A DNA stretch of 64,000 bases from Aplectana chamaeleonis (Eukaryota; Nematoda; Chromadorea; Rhabditida; Cosmocercidae). This document shows positions 1 to 11,930 of the stretch, in pieces. The translations under genes and the position numbers were made by a program. Position 1 is the first letter of the stretch. Every line of letters starts with the position of its first letter. Below the pieces are notes generated by a model that saw nothing but the letters and a program-made list of their open reading frames with translations, had not been told where the DNA came from and made no database searches. The stretch is taken from the NCBI GenBank assembly GCA_029168955.1, contig JAPDOI010001074.1:162579-226578 (forward strand), in the 5' to 3' direction.

Positions 1-1690
1 CGCTTTTTTAACGCAGTTCTCCTTCTGAGGGTTACCACAAACGTGTTTCATTGAAGTGGCTCAAGGACGAAATTTATCGTTGACAGTGCCTTTGAAGAAA
101 TGTACGTGCTTGCGCGCGTGGCGCGATAGGCATGGTTAACCAGTGAAGTAACATGGCCAAACACCGCTGTCGCGTCCAACAGACACAAGAGCGGATGTTA
201 GCAATTTATTATCGTTATTGGAGCGAAAATCCGGGCTGAAGGGTAATCGTCTCGGGACCACGCGGTCCCAGCACGACTATCATCGTGCTGCGTAATGCAA
301 CGGCGGCTGTCCGCAAGTACGGGTCGGAATTTCGCTCCGATAACGACAGTGCATGGGTCGACTAACCTAGGACTCACCAGCATGTATGCGTGCCAATATT
401 ATGTTGTGAATTGTGTAGGTATGTTCGTACATTTAAATATCACACTTTTAGGGAACGAAATCCGAGACTTTTCCAATCAATGCAAAGAGTGTCGTGAATG
501 CAGCTTGACCGCTGCTCCTGCTCTACATGAAATCCGAGGAGTACTCCAGAATTTCGACGAGACTCATGAGCTACCTCAGCTTGTAAATAAGTTAATATAA
601 ATGACTGTAGCGCAACAAATAGTCAACGCCAGAGGCATAGATCAGTGACTTTTAGTCTTCACAGCTTTAAAAAACGGTTGTAAACTTGTAGCATTCAATG
701 ATTTTATGCAGAACACGTTGTTTTAAGTATGCGATACCGGTGAACACTGTTATTATATTTTTATTCGATTACAGTTACTCAGTTATTAAATTTACTATAC
801 GACTCGTAAGAAAACGTCTGTTTTGAGCGATTCTTGTTGCATCAGCACTTTCTTGTCTCCAGCCTACCGTTCTCATCGGTGCGAATCTGGAAATATACAT
901 ATGTAATAAATTGCTGACAAATGCAACTTGCTTAATTTTTACAAGTTGGCTACATGGCACTGCCTAATATTTCTCTGTCAAGCATACAGCGGCACAAACC
1001 ACACACTTAGCCTTCTCCGCAAAATTCGAGCCGGACGTTGTAAGCTGCGACGAGGTCGGTTATGTTGAAATATCGTAATCAGCACATCTATACTCACGAT
1101 GACCGACCGTTTTGTTACTTACTACGGCCTGCTTCAAATGTCGGAGAAGGCGTCAGTACACACAAGCAAGGACGCTTAGCTCAAACAATGTTGCATGGAT
1201 GTCCGCAGAGCGCTGGAAGGAAGGGTTTTTCACTTCAGAGATGCACAAACACATTAACATTGCTTGTGCTGAAGGATGACGGCTGGGTGTCCCTTAGAAT
1301 ATGTAGGACTATGTGTCGGGCGTAACAAATGCAACTGCCAAAAGCGACCGAAAACTTTTTCTTTAAAAAAATACTAAATTTTCTACGTGTCATTTCCGGG
1401 ATTGAAAGGAATGACTGGTGTGGTGGAATGAGCCCACGGCTGTCAGAGGGTGGGCCCAATGTCTCTCATTCTGTGAAAGGCAAACGTGATTTTCCTTATT
1501 GCGAAGACTTTGGTCGGTAGTAAAGCGTGCAGTGAGATTATCTTAACTAAACTTTCTTAGATGATCTGAAATCGCTCAAAGCGTCATTCTATAAAAACTC
1601 TTTTTGCACAGAAACAGAAATATCCATTAGCAACTGTTTCAGAACAATTTTTTTGTAAAAAAAAATAGGAATTCGGTTAGACTTAATGCA
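1..1690. other. No gene recognised
   Basis: Short open frames only, none with a domain or convincing splice borders. Sequence around 230-345 contains a small inverted repeat (ATCGTTATTGGAGCGAAAAT against ATTTCGCTCCGATAACGA), probably a foldback MITE. Confidence 0.4.
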
Positions 1691-1692
1691 AC

Positions 1693-2036
1693 TCAGATGA
1701 TCCTAAATCTGAGATTTAGCCAAGGTAATCTGGAAAACGCCAGATCGTTTTGAAACACAGCAGAGTGTGGTGAAATAGCATGCGATCGGCGGAGGGGATC
1801 GCCGTAAACATTTGAGTTGGTCTGAGGCACCCAAGCGAGATACTCATAATCCAAGATTCTCTGCCAAAGATTTGCAAGGATCAGTTGATAAGGAGAGGGA
1901 ATATGAAGTGACAGCCAGTTGGGTGTAGAATTTGCGTCTCTCCATACCAATCTCAAGATATGTATACAGTTTTCAGCGTTGTATCCACAAAAGACCCGGA
2001 AGGGTTCGGCTTCTTGGAAAGAAAACGGATCGTAAC
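1693..2036 (-). CDS. Possible further coding sequence downstream of gene 3
   Basis: A minus-strand frame reads YDPFSFQEAEPFRVFCGYNA and then WRDANSTPNWLSLH, open for about 115 codons to a TGA. It starts at a CTTTACCTAG acceptor that abuts a foldback repeat. Composition looks coding, but the entry phase (2) does not fit the end of the exon at 2513, and no domain is recognised. It could be another exon, a pseudogene or a chance frame. Confidence 0.3.
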
Positions 2037-2039
2037 TAG

Positions 2040-2360
2040 GTAAAGACCACCAGGAGCGGCATGCGCGTACGTGAGTGTTGCGAAGGTGTTGGGACAGGGT
2101 TTGGAGCGTCGGCGCGTTTGCTGATTGCAGTGCAAGGGCTAGAGACCATTAATCAATGGTGTCTCAGCGTGGTCTCAGCTGCCCTACCCTCCTAGGTAGG
2201 GTTGGCGAAGGAACGATTTTTCGGTGCTACCCCAACCCCTTTTCAGCCCTCGTATTGCTATCATCAAACGCCCCGACGCCCCAAACCCTGCCCCAACCCC
2301 TTCGTAACACTCGCGTTCGAGCATGCCGCCCCAAAGGTTCCTCCCCAATCCTGAATATAT
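2040..2360. repeat. Foldback repeat, about 320 bp
   Basis: The left arm (2045-2130, GGAGCGGCATGCGCG with AGGGTTTGGAGCGTCGG) reappears inverted at 2230-2350 (CGCCCCGACGCCCCAAACCC with GCATGCCGCCCCAAAGG). It abuts the possible exon at 2036. Confidence 0.6.
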
Positions 2361-2512
2361 CTCTTGAATGCACACGAAGACTCGAATCGAATGTTTTTTT
2401 CAGGATCTAAAAATTTCCACTCTGAAGTAGAACACCAGTTTTGACCCGATATCGCATCGCCTATGCGTTTCGGGACAAAAACTATGGTTGGTATTGTAGC
2501 ACAAGATCTCAC

Positions 2513-2625
2513 CTTCACCCGTATTCCGTTGACTCGGAAGTCACACTCCGACCACTCGGATGACTTCTCATCCTTAAAACGAATGAGATTAGACAAAACT
2601 TTTTCAACGAGTTTGTCATCACTTC
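2513..2625 (-). CDS. Gene 3 exon with TSP1-like start
   Basis: It enters in phase 1 after a GAAACCAG acceptor, reads SDDKLVEKVLSNLIRF and then SSEWSECDFRVNGIRVK, and has a good GTGAGA donor in phase 0. Without splicing the frame continues VRSCATIP and stays open to 2264. WSEC followed by G.RVKVRSC resembles the first part of a thrombospondin type-1 repeat; this is a suggestion only. Confidence 0.5.
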
Positions 2626-5600
2626 CTGGTTTCATAGCATAACAAAAATATGTTTACGTCTGACGGCATCCTTTGGGTTCTAGTTCCTTCTTGTTTACTG
2701 GTTGCTCCACTTCTGCTTTCAGCGCATCCATTCTCAATCATGACGAATCCGGGTGGAGTTTCGACGATAGAATCTTGAGACTTCGACACACTTTCCTTGT
2801 AGATATGACACTGCTGCTTTGTCGAATCAAAAACTCCTGTCTGAAAATTATGTATTAGTTGACTGTTTCAAAGGGCGAACACGATAAAGTTCCTGGAATC
2901 AGTGATTAAGCCGCATTAAAGAGTAGGGAGAGAAGACTTCAATGAACCTTGCAGGAATAGTTGTCTAGACATGCTTGAAGGCATTTCGTGATGCTTTGAG
3001 ATTGGATTTGTTGAATCGGGATTCCAGACAGACTTCGCTGCACATGCAGAATGAACACTTCATCATTTTGACAAGTTTGGCTCGACTCTAAATTGAATGA
3101 TTTGTATGGCGTATAAGGGGAGAAGACAATCAGGTTCCTCGTTCCACTTACTCGAATGCCTATATCCCCGCTGAAGAACCTGAGGTGACACTACCAATTC
3201 CGAGGAAGACAAACAAAATTTCGAAAAGAGTACTGACATAAACGGTGACAGAGCGTAACGGTGACAGAGCGCAGAATACGACTAGTTCTATAGTGGGGGT
3301 AACCACGAAAGATGTGGCTGCGGATACTTCAGCAACCTGCGCTGCGTCGTGCGCGCCCACGAGAAATGTAGCGATCGATCTGTGCACGCGACAGGCTCCT
3401 GGGCTGCTGAGTGGCCCGCAGCAGCCCAACATTTAAATACGAAAACATAGAGAATCATCGCTTCACGAAACCAAGTTCATTGGAAGCCGAGGAGGGCAAC
3501 ATTGTGATGAGAAAACAGTTTGAGGTTCTTTAGTTTTTGGCTCAATCTTTCAAGGCATCTGCAAAACCTCTTTTTAACCCAGAAATCGAGTCTGCCTTCT
3601 ACATTTGTGAAGTGTCACTCTGAACACAGATATAAGCGTTTCTATATATAAACAAAAGGGGTTGGTTGGGGTGGAGACAGCGGTCCGGGAGGTGGAGGTT
3701 GTTTAGGATTTTGAAATGCAAAAATGGGACGGTTTCCTCCAAATATCTGATTTCAAATATGGACAATTTCTCAATCTTCTTTTTTTTGCGTTCAGAATTC
3801 GATTGAGATCTCAATCTCAAAAGTAGTGTTCACGACAAAATAAAAAAAGCGTGATTGCCGTTCATAATCTTCAATTACTGATAAGGATAGAGAACACTGT
3901 AGCTTATTCAATCCAGTGGAAGAGCTTAACAATTTATTATCATTTTTCAGAATCAAAAACAATGAGCAGCCAGCACGCCCGCTCATTTAATCGTAAACAC
4001 TGCCTTAAAGGCAGTGTCCACGATAAAAACCATGTCTGATTTTTTGGTGGAGATCGGCAGATGCAGGGCCTAGCGGAACCCTAACATTGAAAAAACTGAG
4101 AAAAATGAGCTAGGAACGGTCTCTTGCGGCCCCAAAGTTGGACACCCATCAGCGCGTCACCCCCAGATGCACTTTCCACGCCCACCGACGTGAACAAATG
4201 AATGCTCGAGATTGTGAGATGAGCGATGGTTCCCGATCAATAGCCCCGTTCTTCCTTTCATTCTCAACTTCTCTCTCTTTTCAGGTGGACTCGCATACAT
4301 CGGCTGAAAAAGACGGAAGTTACTAGCCTGGGACAACTCGTCCACCATGTTTCCTTAGCTCAATATTTGAGGGACCACAACTCCGTTCTCTAAAGGTCTT
4401 GTGCGATTTCAGAGATATCATTGGAATCAGCATGGGGCTGTTTTCAAGATAGGCGGAGAAACTGAAAAATGATTTCTATCGTGAACACTGCCTTTAAACA
4501 TCTAATAACCTTTTTGAAAAAAACAGGCAACTCTTCAGCCATACTTTATGTTGAAGGTTTTGAACTGAAATTTGAAATTATTCTTTTTTTCTCTCGTGGC
4601 TTGATTGCCTGTGGAGAAACATCTATCAAAGGCTGCTTCGGGATTCCCCGTAAAACTCTTGGTCGATCAGTGTTTTCAAGATGGAAAAATAATTTGCCGA
4701 TCCTTCGGCAGATTTCGGTTCTCGAAATACCAGTTTTTCTCGTAACCTTTGGACTGCTGAAGATGAATGCGTCATGTCGGTTGTAATCGAAATCTTCGTG
4801 AAATTCTGCAACAATGTATGTAATGGATTCTGACCTTTATTCGCTCAGTAAGCCTACCAGGTCATTTGAGCCGAGCTCAACAGCTATGTCGGTTCCATAT
4901 GGGAGTTAAATTCCTGTCAGCAGCTGCAGACAGCCGCTGTTCCAGCCTGCGGCTTGAGGGTAATCGTGCAGGGACAAAGATAAGTCGTGCCACAACTTCG
5001 TTGTCTCAGCATGAATCTCTTTGCACTACGTGTTGCAGCAGCGGTCGTCTGCAACTGCGGACTGTAATTTCGCTACGAGATAGAAATTATCCTCACCAAC
5101 TGTCTGGGTTTCTCGTGTTCATCATGGGAACGAGAGCTTTACTTGGAGATTTTTAGTTGAGGAGCTCGGTTCCACCGACCTGGGGCGGCATGCATGAACG
5201 CTGAGAAGGAGGTCAGGGAGCCGCTCCGCTTTCCATACACGCGGCGTCGAACCACGGGACGGCCCCAAAGGGCATGGCGTGTATTAGTGTATCGCGGACG
5301 CAAACGCACTTTTCACTGCAAACTCTACGCGCGCATTTTCCTGTCATCCCAGTCGCGTTGGCTTCCAATTATTGAGATGCAGGGGGTGAAAAAAAAATGC
5401 CAGGAGACTACTGGGATGGCGAAAAATGCCGCTAGGCGCAGAGTGGAAAGTGCATTCACGTCCACGACACACCAATATACGCCATGCACTTCGGAGCCGT
5501 CCCGTAACTCGATGCTGCGCGCATAGGACGCGAAGCGGCTCCCTGGTCTTCTTCGCAGCGTTCATGCATACCGCCCCTGGCTAGCATATTCTGTGCTTAT

Positions 5601-8600
5601 TTGGGCCAAATTCCGGTCCGCAATTGCGTCTCGACACGCTTTTGCGGCCGCACGCTCCCGAGTCGGAAAAGCTTCCAGCGCCAGAGCCGCCGATCTGCTG
5701 ACTCTAGGTGGGTTTTGGAAACTGGAAACTAAGAAAATTTGGAGAAAGTTGTATAAAAAAGCCACATAGAGTCGGCTTTGGCGCTGGAAACCCGAATGAC
5801 TCAAGCGCGTGCGATTGCAAAGCGTGTCGAGACGCAATTGCGGACCGGAATTTGGCCCAGATAAGCACAGTAAGTTCGAGTCGGTCAGTGTGAGAAGGAG
5901 AAGGGTTTCATAATCAACATTCTGTCGGGATGATAATTCCCGCGACCAGCGACGACAACAGTGCCCACAAGGCATATTGATTTTCGGTCGATATGGATGG
6001 TAAGCATCGCGTCGCGTCGCTCGTCGCTGGAGGTGTGATTATGGCCTTATATAATATTTCGCCATGACCGACCCCTTCTCTACTGACTAGGCCCGGCTGG
6101 GAACGTCAGGGTAAAGTTTCACACTAGATTGAAATAAGAAAGAATAATCAAAGTTCAGAATTGTGGAGGAAGCGTTAAATTCACCTACTGTGCTTATCTG
6201 GGCCGAATTCCGGTCCGCATTTGCGTCTCGACACGCTTTGCAGCCGCGCGCTTTCGAGTCGGTAGAGTTTCCAGCGCTGCAGCCGCCGATCTGTTGACTC
6301 TATGTGGGTTTTAAAAACTGAAAGCTAAACGAAAATTGGAGGAAACAGTATAAAAAAGCTATATCGAGTCGGCTTTGGCGCTGGAAACTCGACTGACTCG
6401 AGCGCGTGCGGCCGCAAAGCGTGTCAAGACGCAATTGCGGACCGGAATTTGGCCCAGAGAAGCGCAGTATGCGTCAGATCAAAAATTTGCCTTTTCCTCA
6501 ACTTCATTTTCAACCTTTGTTACGATTTTGGGGCGAAATTTCGTGAATTATAAATCGTAAAACAGTTGCCAAAAACGCACGTAGTTCGTGATTCGTAATT
6601 ACACACAGCCCTGATCCGCAGCCATATGTTTCGCGGCTTCACCCCCCCCCCCAATATCTTCGAAATATGGGAGCTTTGTGACATTGCTTCGGTCCATTCA
6701 GTCGTAGAAGAATGTCTTCAAATTCAACTCACACAAAATGTACGCCGAGGTTAGAACGAGCCGAGCGAGCTCCGTATGGTGTTGTACAAAATCTAAGTAT
6801 TTTTCGAAGCAATTTGTTGCCGCTGGTTCAGAGTGGAAACGTAGTTGGCCTACTAAATGTTGTCACTGAATTACACACGCCGCTATTTGCATTATGACCT
6901 AAAACTGAGAGCGATGCTAGAGACAGTTGCACTTCATTATGTAAGTAGAGTCAGACAACTGAGGGTCTAGCCTTACTGCAGAAGCCACACTCAACTACGG
7001 TAGACTGTTAAAGGCAGTGGTCATGATGAAACACGTTATCGAAAAAATTACGAAAATCAGCTTTGATCGAAAACAGCTGAAAAACTTTGAAGGTAGTGCG
7101 GTGAAAAACGGACTACAATTAGAGTTTCTAGGGCTAGGGCCCAAAGATGCTAATTCGTGCACACGTGCACAGCGCCGCCCAAAAGATCTCACTCTCATGC
7201 GGGGAAGCTAAAAACCATCGACATTTAGAGGTTGAAATAAATGGAAAATTACCTGATTAATAAAAACAGTTAAACAATGAAAGCAAACATTTCAGTCAAT
7301 GTTTTTGACTAGATGAGTACATAAATATTCGAGCAGGTCAGTCCGAAGTTTAATGTTCATTGATTGAAATTCAATTTCAAGCCAGCTGATATTCTTGATA
7401 TCTCCGATGCCGTTGATGTGGAGGGGCTCGTCCACCATTGAAAGACAAGAAATTTCAGGTTTTAAATTTGGTCCAAAACCGCGATTTTTTTTCTTTTAAG
7501 TCCCACCCAGGGCTGGGCACACGTCCCGGCTTGGCGAATCTGATTATGCACCCCCTTAGCTCGGTAATTTTTAGACACCCCCTCAAGGGAAATCGAAATT
7601 GGCTGTTTTCCGAATAGTTGGACAGCCATGATCTTGACCTCCTGATTTTGATGAACAGGAAAATAAAAAAAGCACTGAATAGAGAATATTCCGAAAACGG
7701 CAACAAAAAAGGTAGTGTAATTTCTGAACTTCAAAACAACCCCATGAGGAAAATTTGTTAGTAAGACGGTAAGTTATGACAAAACATAAAACATTTTTTA
7801 ATTTAAAATAATTGAACAATTACCAACAACAGAACTACTTCTATTGCGATAATTAATGTTTCCTGTCGAATGTTTTCATAAACCTATAAAGGATTAGTTG
7901 ATCTGTGTTTGATTGTTCTGATGTGGAAATCAGAACTATTTTGTGTTGTGGAACAATGTAAGGACTCATGTGATGCGTAGGGAGTAGAAAACCCGAGTTT
8001 TACCCTCCTAGAATGCCGCTATCCCTTGAAAATCGGCTTGCCGTGCGATACGGTGTTTGTACGCAGCTACACAGCGCACACGGGAATGGACGCGCACACA
8101 ATATTAATAAAAAATGTATTTTATTACAGAACGGGGAGGAGAAAAGGATTGAAACTGAAGGGAATGGGAGATGGTAAAGGTAGTCTATTCTGGATGTACC
8201 CATTTTAGAAATTTAATGTAAATAAACAAAGTTAGAGCTGGTGTAAATATTTAGCCGTGACAAGGTTCATTCAAACGAACCTAGTTGATCAAAACTAGCA
8301 TTAAACTGAGAGCAAAGGATATTGTTAGAAAGAGGAGAATCTGGCAAATATTTCAGTTTCAATAGGACTGATTTTTAATGTGATTTAAGGACCTTAAATC
8401 TCGTCCCGGTTTTACCCCGAAAACCGGGACAAAACCGGGACAAAACCGGGACGAGGTTTAAGGTCCTTATATCACCTCAAATATCAAACTTATTGAAACC
8501 AAGGTGTTTGCCAGATTCTCCTCTTTCTTTCAATGCTCTCACTTTTTATGTTCAATGCTGTTTTCATTCAACTAGGTTCATTTGAATGAACCTTGTCGAA

Positions 8601-9826
8601 TCCAAAAAACTCACCCCGCTCCAACTTAGTTTATTTACATTAGATTTCCATAATGGTTACATTGAAAGTATCGTATCTCTGCCTTCTTCCATTTACTCCA
8701 GTTTCAGTCCTTTTCTCCTTCCCGTTCTGTAATAAATTACATTTTTAAATTAATATTGTGTGCGCGTCCACTCCAGTGTGCGCTGTGTTGCTGCGGACAA
8801 GCACCAGATCGCACGGAGAGCCGAATTTCAAAGGATTGCGGCACTCCAGATGGCTACAACTCGGGTTTTTATAGTTCCAAAGCCCCATTCAGTGCACTTG
8901 TGCTCTGCAGGGTACTTATAGCAGTTTTTTTTTATCATGATGAGAGACACGGTACTTCTCAAGGAGGAGGACACGATCATTAACTTCTCTCACAAGACCT
9001 AGCAAAGTCCTCAATTTTCACAATCGGATCTCTTCATAAGTCACATTCTCATGAGCTAAAATTAGTTGGCTAGTCGTGATACTGAATGTGCTACCTGTAA
9101 TTTCAATCTGTACTAACACAACAGTTCGCTGATTCTTTTTTGAACGTGAACTATCTTTGGATCTTTGCCTCGAATCGGTTACTACCGGTGTAATCAATGA
9201 ACGTTGCACCAAAGAAACATGACATCACATCAATCCTTACTTGATACTAGATAACGGAGTAGTGTTTATTTCTTTATCAAAGTAATCAAACAAATTATAG
9301 ATAATACTTAATTTATCGAGTTATTAAAAAGAAACCTCGACAGCAACTATTAATTTTTGCGAACGCAACCTGCATATCTATCAATAATTTGAATTCTGTG
9401 GGTTGACAAATCAAAAGAAAAGCGTGTACTATTTTTTCCCTGAAATTCGGCAGAACAGGCACTTTGTTTTTATCTGGGTGTTCGGTTTAGGCACCCCCCT
9501 TTGCCCTCTCCGCAGCGTCCAATATGCACCCCTCTAAGGTCAACCGGGACGCGTGCCCAGCCCTGGTCCCACCACTCTGAACCCAGAAAAGGGTTTAGAG
9601 AGGAAAAATCGACATGCATATTTGATCGCGACCACTGCATTCAAATCTGGATGAATGTAAATCATCTTCTACCTGGTAAGCAGAATTTCTCAGCGTAGAT
9701 TACATCCTGATTCTCAACAAGGCTGCCTGGACCATGTGGCTCCGCGAGTATGCTGTACAACTCGCACTTGCGGGTTAGCGGAAAATAGTTCAGTGAGGAA
9801 CACACCAAATTCTCTTGATCTGGACC
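2513..9826 (-). CDS. Gene 3: PAN-domain protein, 5' part not found
   Basis: Exons: 9826-9673 (PAN C-half, phase 0 to 1), 3232-3152 (linker, 1 to 1), 3087-2948 and 2840-2699 (complete PAN, 1 to 0 to 1) and 2625-2513 (1 to 0). All junction phases agree. The exon at 9.8 kb needs an N-half partner upstream that was not recognised between 9.83 and 12.4 kb. After the last PAN comes EWSECDFRVNGIRVK; if read on past the GTGAGA this becomes a TSP1-like run ending VKVRSC. The domain order and the MIENGC ending parallel PAN2 and PAN3 of gene 1, so genes 1 and 3 are paralogues by inspection. The 6.4-kb intron between 9673 and 3232 holds nested transposons. Confidence 0.6.
2699..2840 (-). CDS. Gene 3 PAN C-half exon
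   Basis: A TTTTCAG acceptor opens TGVFDSTKQQCHIYKES, and the exon later reads FVMIENGCAES. Phase 0 in, phase 1 out at a GTAAAC donor. It completes the six-cysteine PAN begun at 3087. The intron that follows is 73 bp. The MIENGC motif matches exon 10 of gene 1. Confidence 0.68.
2948..3232 (-). CDS. Gene 3 linker exon and PAN N-half exon
   Basis: 3232-3152 enters in phase 1 after TTATGTCAG, reads LFSKFCLSSSELVVSPQVLQ and ends at a strong GTAAGT donor. 3087-2948 follows a CAATTTAG acceptor, reads TCQNDEVFILHVQ and ends KCLQACLDNYSCK, the PAN N-half pattern. It is 140 bp, identical in length and phase to exon 9 of gene 1. A plus-strand frame across 3130-3230 is also open but lacks a credible acceptor. 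Confidence 0.68.
4007..4496. mobile_element. MITE family F1
   Basis: Terminal inverted repeats AAGGCAGTGTCCACGAT and ATCGTGAACACTGCCTT, each next to TA. The interior (GACAACTCGTCCACCATGTT, CTCGAGATTGTGAGATGAGCG) recurs at 32313-32803 and, inverted, at 62270-62758. Non-coding. Confidence 0.75.
5180..5580. repeat. Foldback repeat, about 400 bp
   Basis: CTGGGGCGGCATGCATGAACG at the left edge is matched in inverted order by CGTTCATGCATACCGCCCC-type sequence at 5555-5580, and inner arms also pair (GGGACGGC.CC against GG.GCCGTCCC). The spacer contains a poly-A run near 5391. Confidence 0.7.
5591..5870. repeat. 280-bp foldback element, copy 1
   Basis: Starts CTGTGCTTATTTGGGCCAA and ends TTGGCCCAGATAAGCACAG; the arms pair along their length (TTCCGGTCCGCAATTGCGTC). 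The second copy at 6188 has the same length. Confidence 0.75.
6188..6467. repeat. 280-bp foldback element, copy 2
   Basis: Same arms as copy 1 with scattered substitutions, flanked by TA on both sides (CCTA at left, TATG at right), consistent with TA target duplication. Confidence 0.75.
7508..9565. mobile_element. Non-autonomous hAT element with 8-bp target duplication
   Basis: Ends CAGGGCTGGGCA and TGCCCAGCCCTG, the classic hAT terminal form. It is flanked on both sides by GTCCCACC (7500-7507 and 9566-9573), a perfect 8-bp duplication. No transposase frame is seen in the 2058 bp; most of the interior is a large palindrome. Confidence 0.85.
7993..8870. repeat. Large palindrome inside the hAT element
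   Basis: The left arm (CCCGAGTTTTACCC, ACACAATATTAATAAAAAATG) is repeated inverted on the right (TTAATATTGTGTGCGCGTCC, CAACTCGGGTTTTTA). The centre near 8400-8465 contains repeated AAAACCGGGAC units between inverted AGGACCTTAAA sequences. Arms of about 400 bp with diverged stretches. Confidence 0.75.
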
Positions 9827-10700
9827 CTGAAGGACAAGCACTGATTTATTAGATGTCAATAAATCATTAGAACAGAGACAAATGGAATAGGGTACAGTGC
9901 GAACGAATGCGGTGTCTTCTCCCGCGGTCGGCGTGCGTGTCAAGCGTTCATCGCGTCGGGAGTTACGGATGAGTTTTACTCGAAGTAAAACACCTGACTG
10001 TTACTCTGACCACCTCTTTCGCTTCGTACTTTTTTCTCCAGGATTTTAGGTGAGGTCTTGTTACGAAGTGTTTTAAACAGCCATTTGTGAGCTTTTAGTA
10101 GCCATGAGGTGAAATCAACCCCTTTGTTAGGCCGAAATTCTCGAATTTATTTTTGTTCGAAATTCGTTCGATTTGTTTCTGATATTTTGTGGTAAACGCT
10201 GCACAAATAATCGGTTTGTGATTTTTTTGCCGCCTAACCCTATCTCTCTGTTCTGGAAAATTATCATTCTCTTCTGCATCATTTTGCGAACTGAATGCAT
10301 ATTTTCGCAATAGAAAAAAACCGACTTTTACTTTAAGCTCTCGAAATCTGCTCTCGAAAATAGGTTATTAGTTCGTTTCCAAATGCTTACTGATTCAGCT
10401 TGAATCGCGTTTCCTAGCAGGTTTCGCCGAAATTATAATTTGCAATAACCCTTTCAATCCTTTTCACAGATTGATTAGAAGCAAGAGAGGGTCTGACAGA
10501 AAAACATTCTTCGAGCGGAGTAGTTCAAATACTGTTAATCACAAAAAAACAAGGAACTAATCGAACAAATTATGCACCACAAAAGAACAGGAAACAATCC
10601 TCTTCTACCCTTCCCACACGGCTTTTTTCAGAGCCCGATCTCGGAGCAGCGCGATCGCGTTGCGGGGACACAAACTGATCGGGTCCCGACGCGGGTTGGC
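9500..10700. other. Gene 3 intron edge and unassigned sequence
   Basis: Apart from the MITE end and the exon at 9673-9826 nothing is recognised. The missing N-half of the gene 3 PAN could lie between 9.83 and 10.7 kb, but no frame with the C...C spacing and suitable phases was found. Confidence 0.4.
9673..9826 (-). CDS. Gene 3 PAN C-half exon
   Basis: After a CCTTCAG acceptor the exon reads CSSLNYFPLTRKCELYS and ends VIYAEKFCLP. The 154-bp length and phase 0 to 1 match the other PAN C-halves, most closely PAN2 of gene 1 (FADKFCVE). The donor GTAGAA is weak. A MITE edge lies within 30 bp downstream. Confidence 0.72.
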
Positions 10701-10720
10701 ATTGGTCCACTCAAGGTCAA

Positions 10721-10990
10721 TGGTATACTTTGTCGTTGTCATGAGTGACAGCCATGGCATTTACCAAAATCGTGGCGGAACCAGCACAGAAGCAATGGCA
10801 TTGGCCGGCGTATTAATAGTCGTTGCGTGTCCGTCTCAGCGGCGTGCCGCGGAGGGCTGACATACCGCAAACGTGCCGATGCCTGTCGCTGTGCAGCGGA
10901 CTGCGACAGTTTTAAAGAATGTGAGCTCCACGACAGGCAGTCGCTGTCGCTGAGCAGAGCGACGCGACCCCGTAACGCAAAAGTATACCA
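10721..10990. mobile_element. 270-bp MITE with TGGTATACTTT ends
   Basis: Terminal inverted repeats TGGTATACTTTGTCG and GCAAAAGTATACCA, with interior blocks such as CAGCGACAGG and CGCTGTCGCTG. Related sequence lies at 55858-56231 and partial copies at 52570-52690, 54700-54840 and 55640-55715. Confidence 0.65.
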
Positions 10991-11930
10991 TTGGGCTTAT
11001 AGTCGATCGCATTAGACTGTGGAGGTCCCGCCACCACTCACAACCGCACCGCGATCGAGCTCTCAGCCTAGCACTGGGACGCGGCGCGACGATTGCGATG
11101 CGATCGCTGATGGGATCTGAGAAGGATTCGTTTTTCTCAATCCTTTTGAACCACTGTTTCTTACTATTCGTATGTTTTGCTACTGCTCCGTTTTTAACTA
11201 GATGTTACTCTTCCTCCTGTGTTACTGCGCTTGTTCTTTTGTATGAAAGCCTCATGATTGGAACTTTTTCCTTAGGCGAAATTTCAATTCGGTTGTTGAC
11301 CAGACTGTTTGCTTGTTTTTATGAATTAGATTTAATTTTTCTCGTATCCATGCGATGAAAAAAAGGAAATGGAAAGAAGGAAACATTCATAGAAGTCCGA
11401 AAAGAAGCAGGCTAGTCCATGTACGGCGGGGATGAAGTTCGCCAGAACGAAACTATTTGAAAAATGAACCTTGAAGTCGAAACATGAAGCAACAAGTAGA
11501 TTAATAGCGGAAGCAAATTACCCGAAAGTTAAGTGAATAATAGACAATTCATAGAATGACTGCGCACTTTTGCGTTTTGTCCAATAATTCCTCGCCGCGT
11601 GGGTTCATCGCGTGCCATTCAAAGAGTGGTGCGACGCGATTTTCAAAGGGATGAGTCTGTCGCGACACGTTGCCATTGGAAAATTGGCAGACTCGATCGG
11701 TGAGAAATTGTCGCTGCCACCTAATATAATACCTGATTCGAGCTGCAGTATTTGGCGCAGTCACCCTGGTCTACATCGTTGAATACCTGGAAATCATTCA
11801 GAAGAATTTTGTTCGATTACAAATAAATCATCTCAACAAGTCCAATAGCAAATACATACTACTGGAAAACTCCATGACTGGTTTGTAAAATTGAGATCTC
11901 AGAAAACATTGCATCCAATACATATGTAGT
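10991..11930. other. No gene recognised
   Basis: GC-rich border sequence to about 11100, then AT-rich sequence. A plus-strand frame at 11098-11358 is hydrophobic but has no support. 11549-11764 has an open minus frame without a recognised domain. Confidence 0.35.

Larger units (their letters stand above)
7009..9645. mobile_element. MITE family F2 interrupted by an hAT element
   Basis: The left part, 7009-7507, begins AAGGCAGTGGTCATGAT; the right part, 9566-9645, ends GATCGCGACCACTGCATT. Together they match the uninterrupted F2 copy at 16849-17401. The interruption is the hAT element at 7508-9565. Confidence 0.75.

Noticed and set aside
3245..3436. Plus-strand 63-codon frame and the opposite 90-codon minus frame
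   Set aside because: No splice borders or domain; only the part at 3152-3232 on minus, in a different frame, has acceptor, donor and matching phases.
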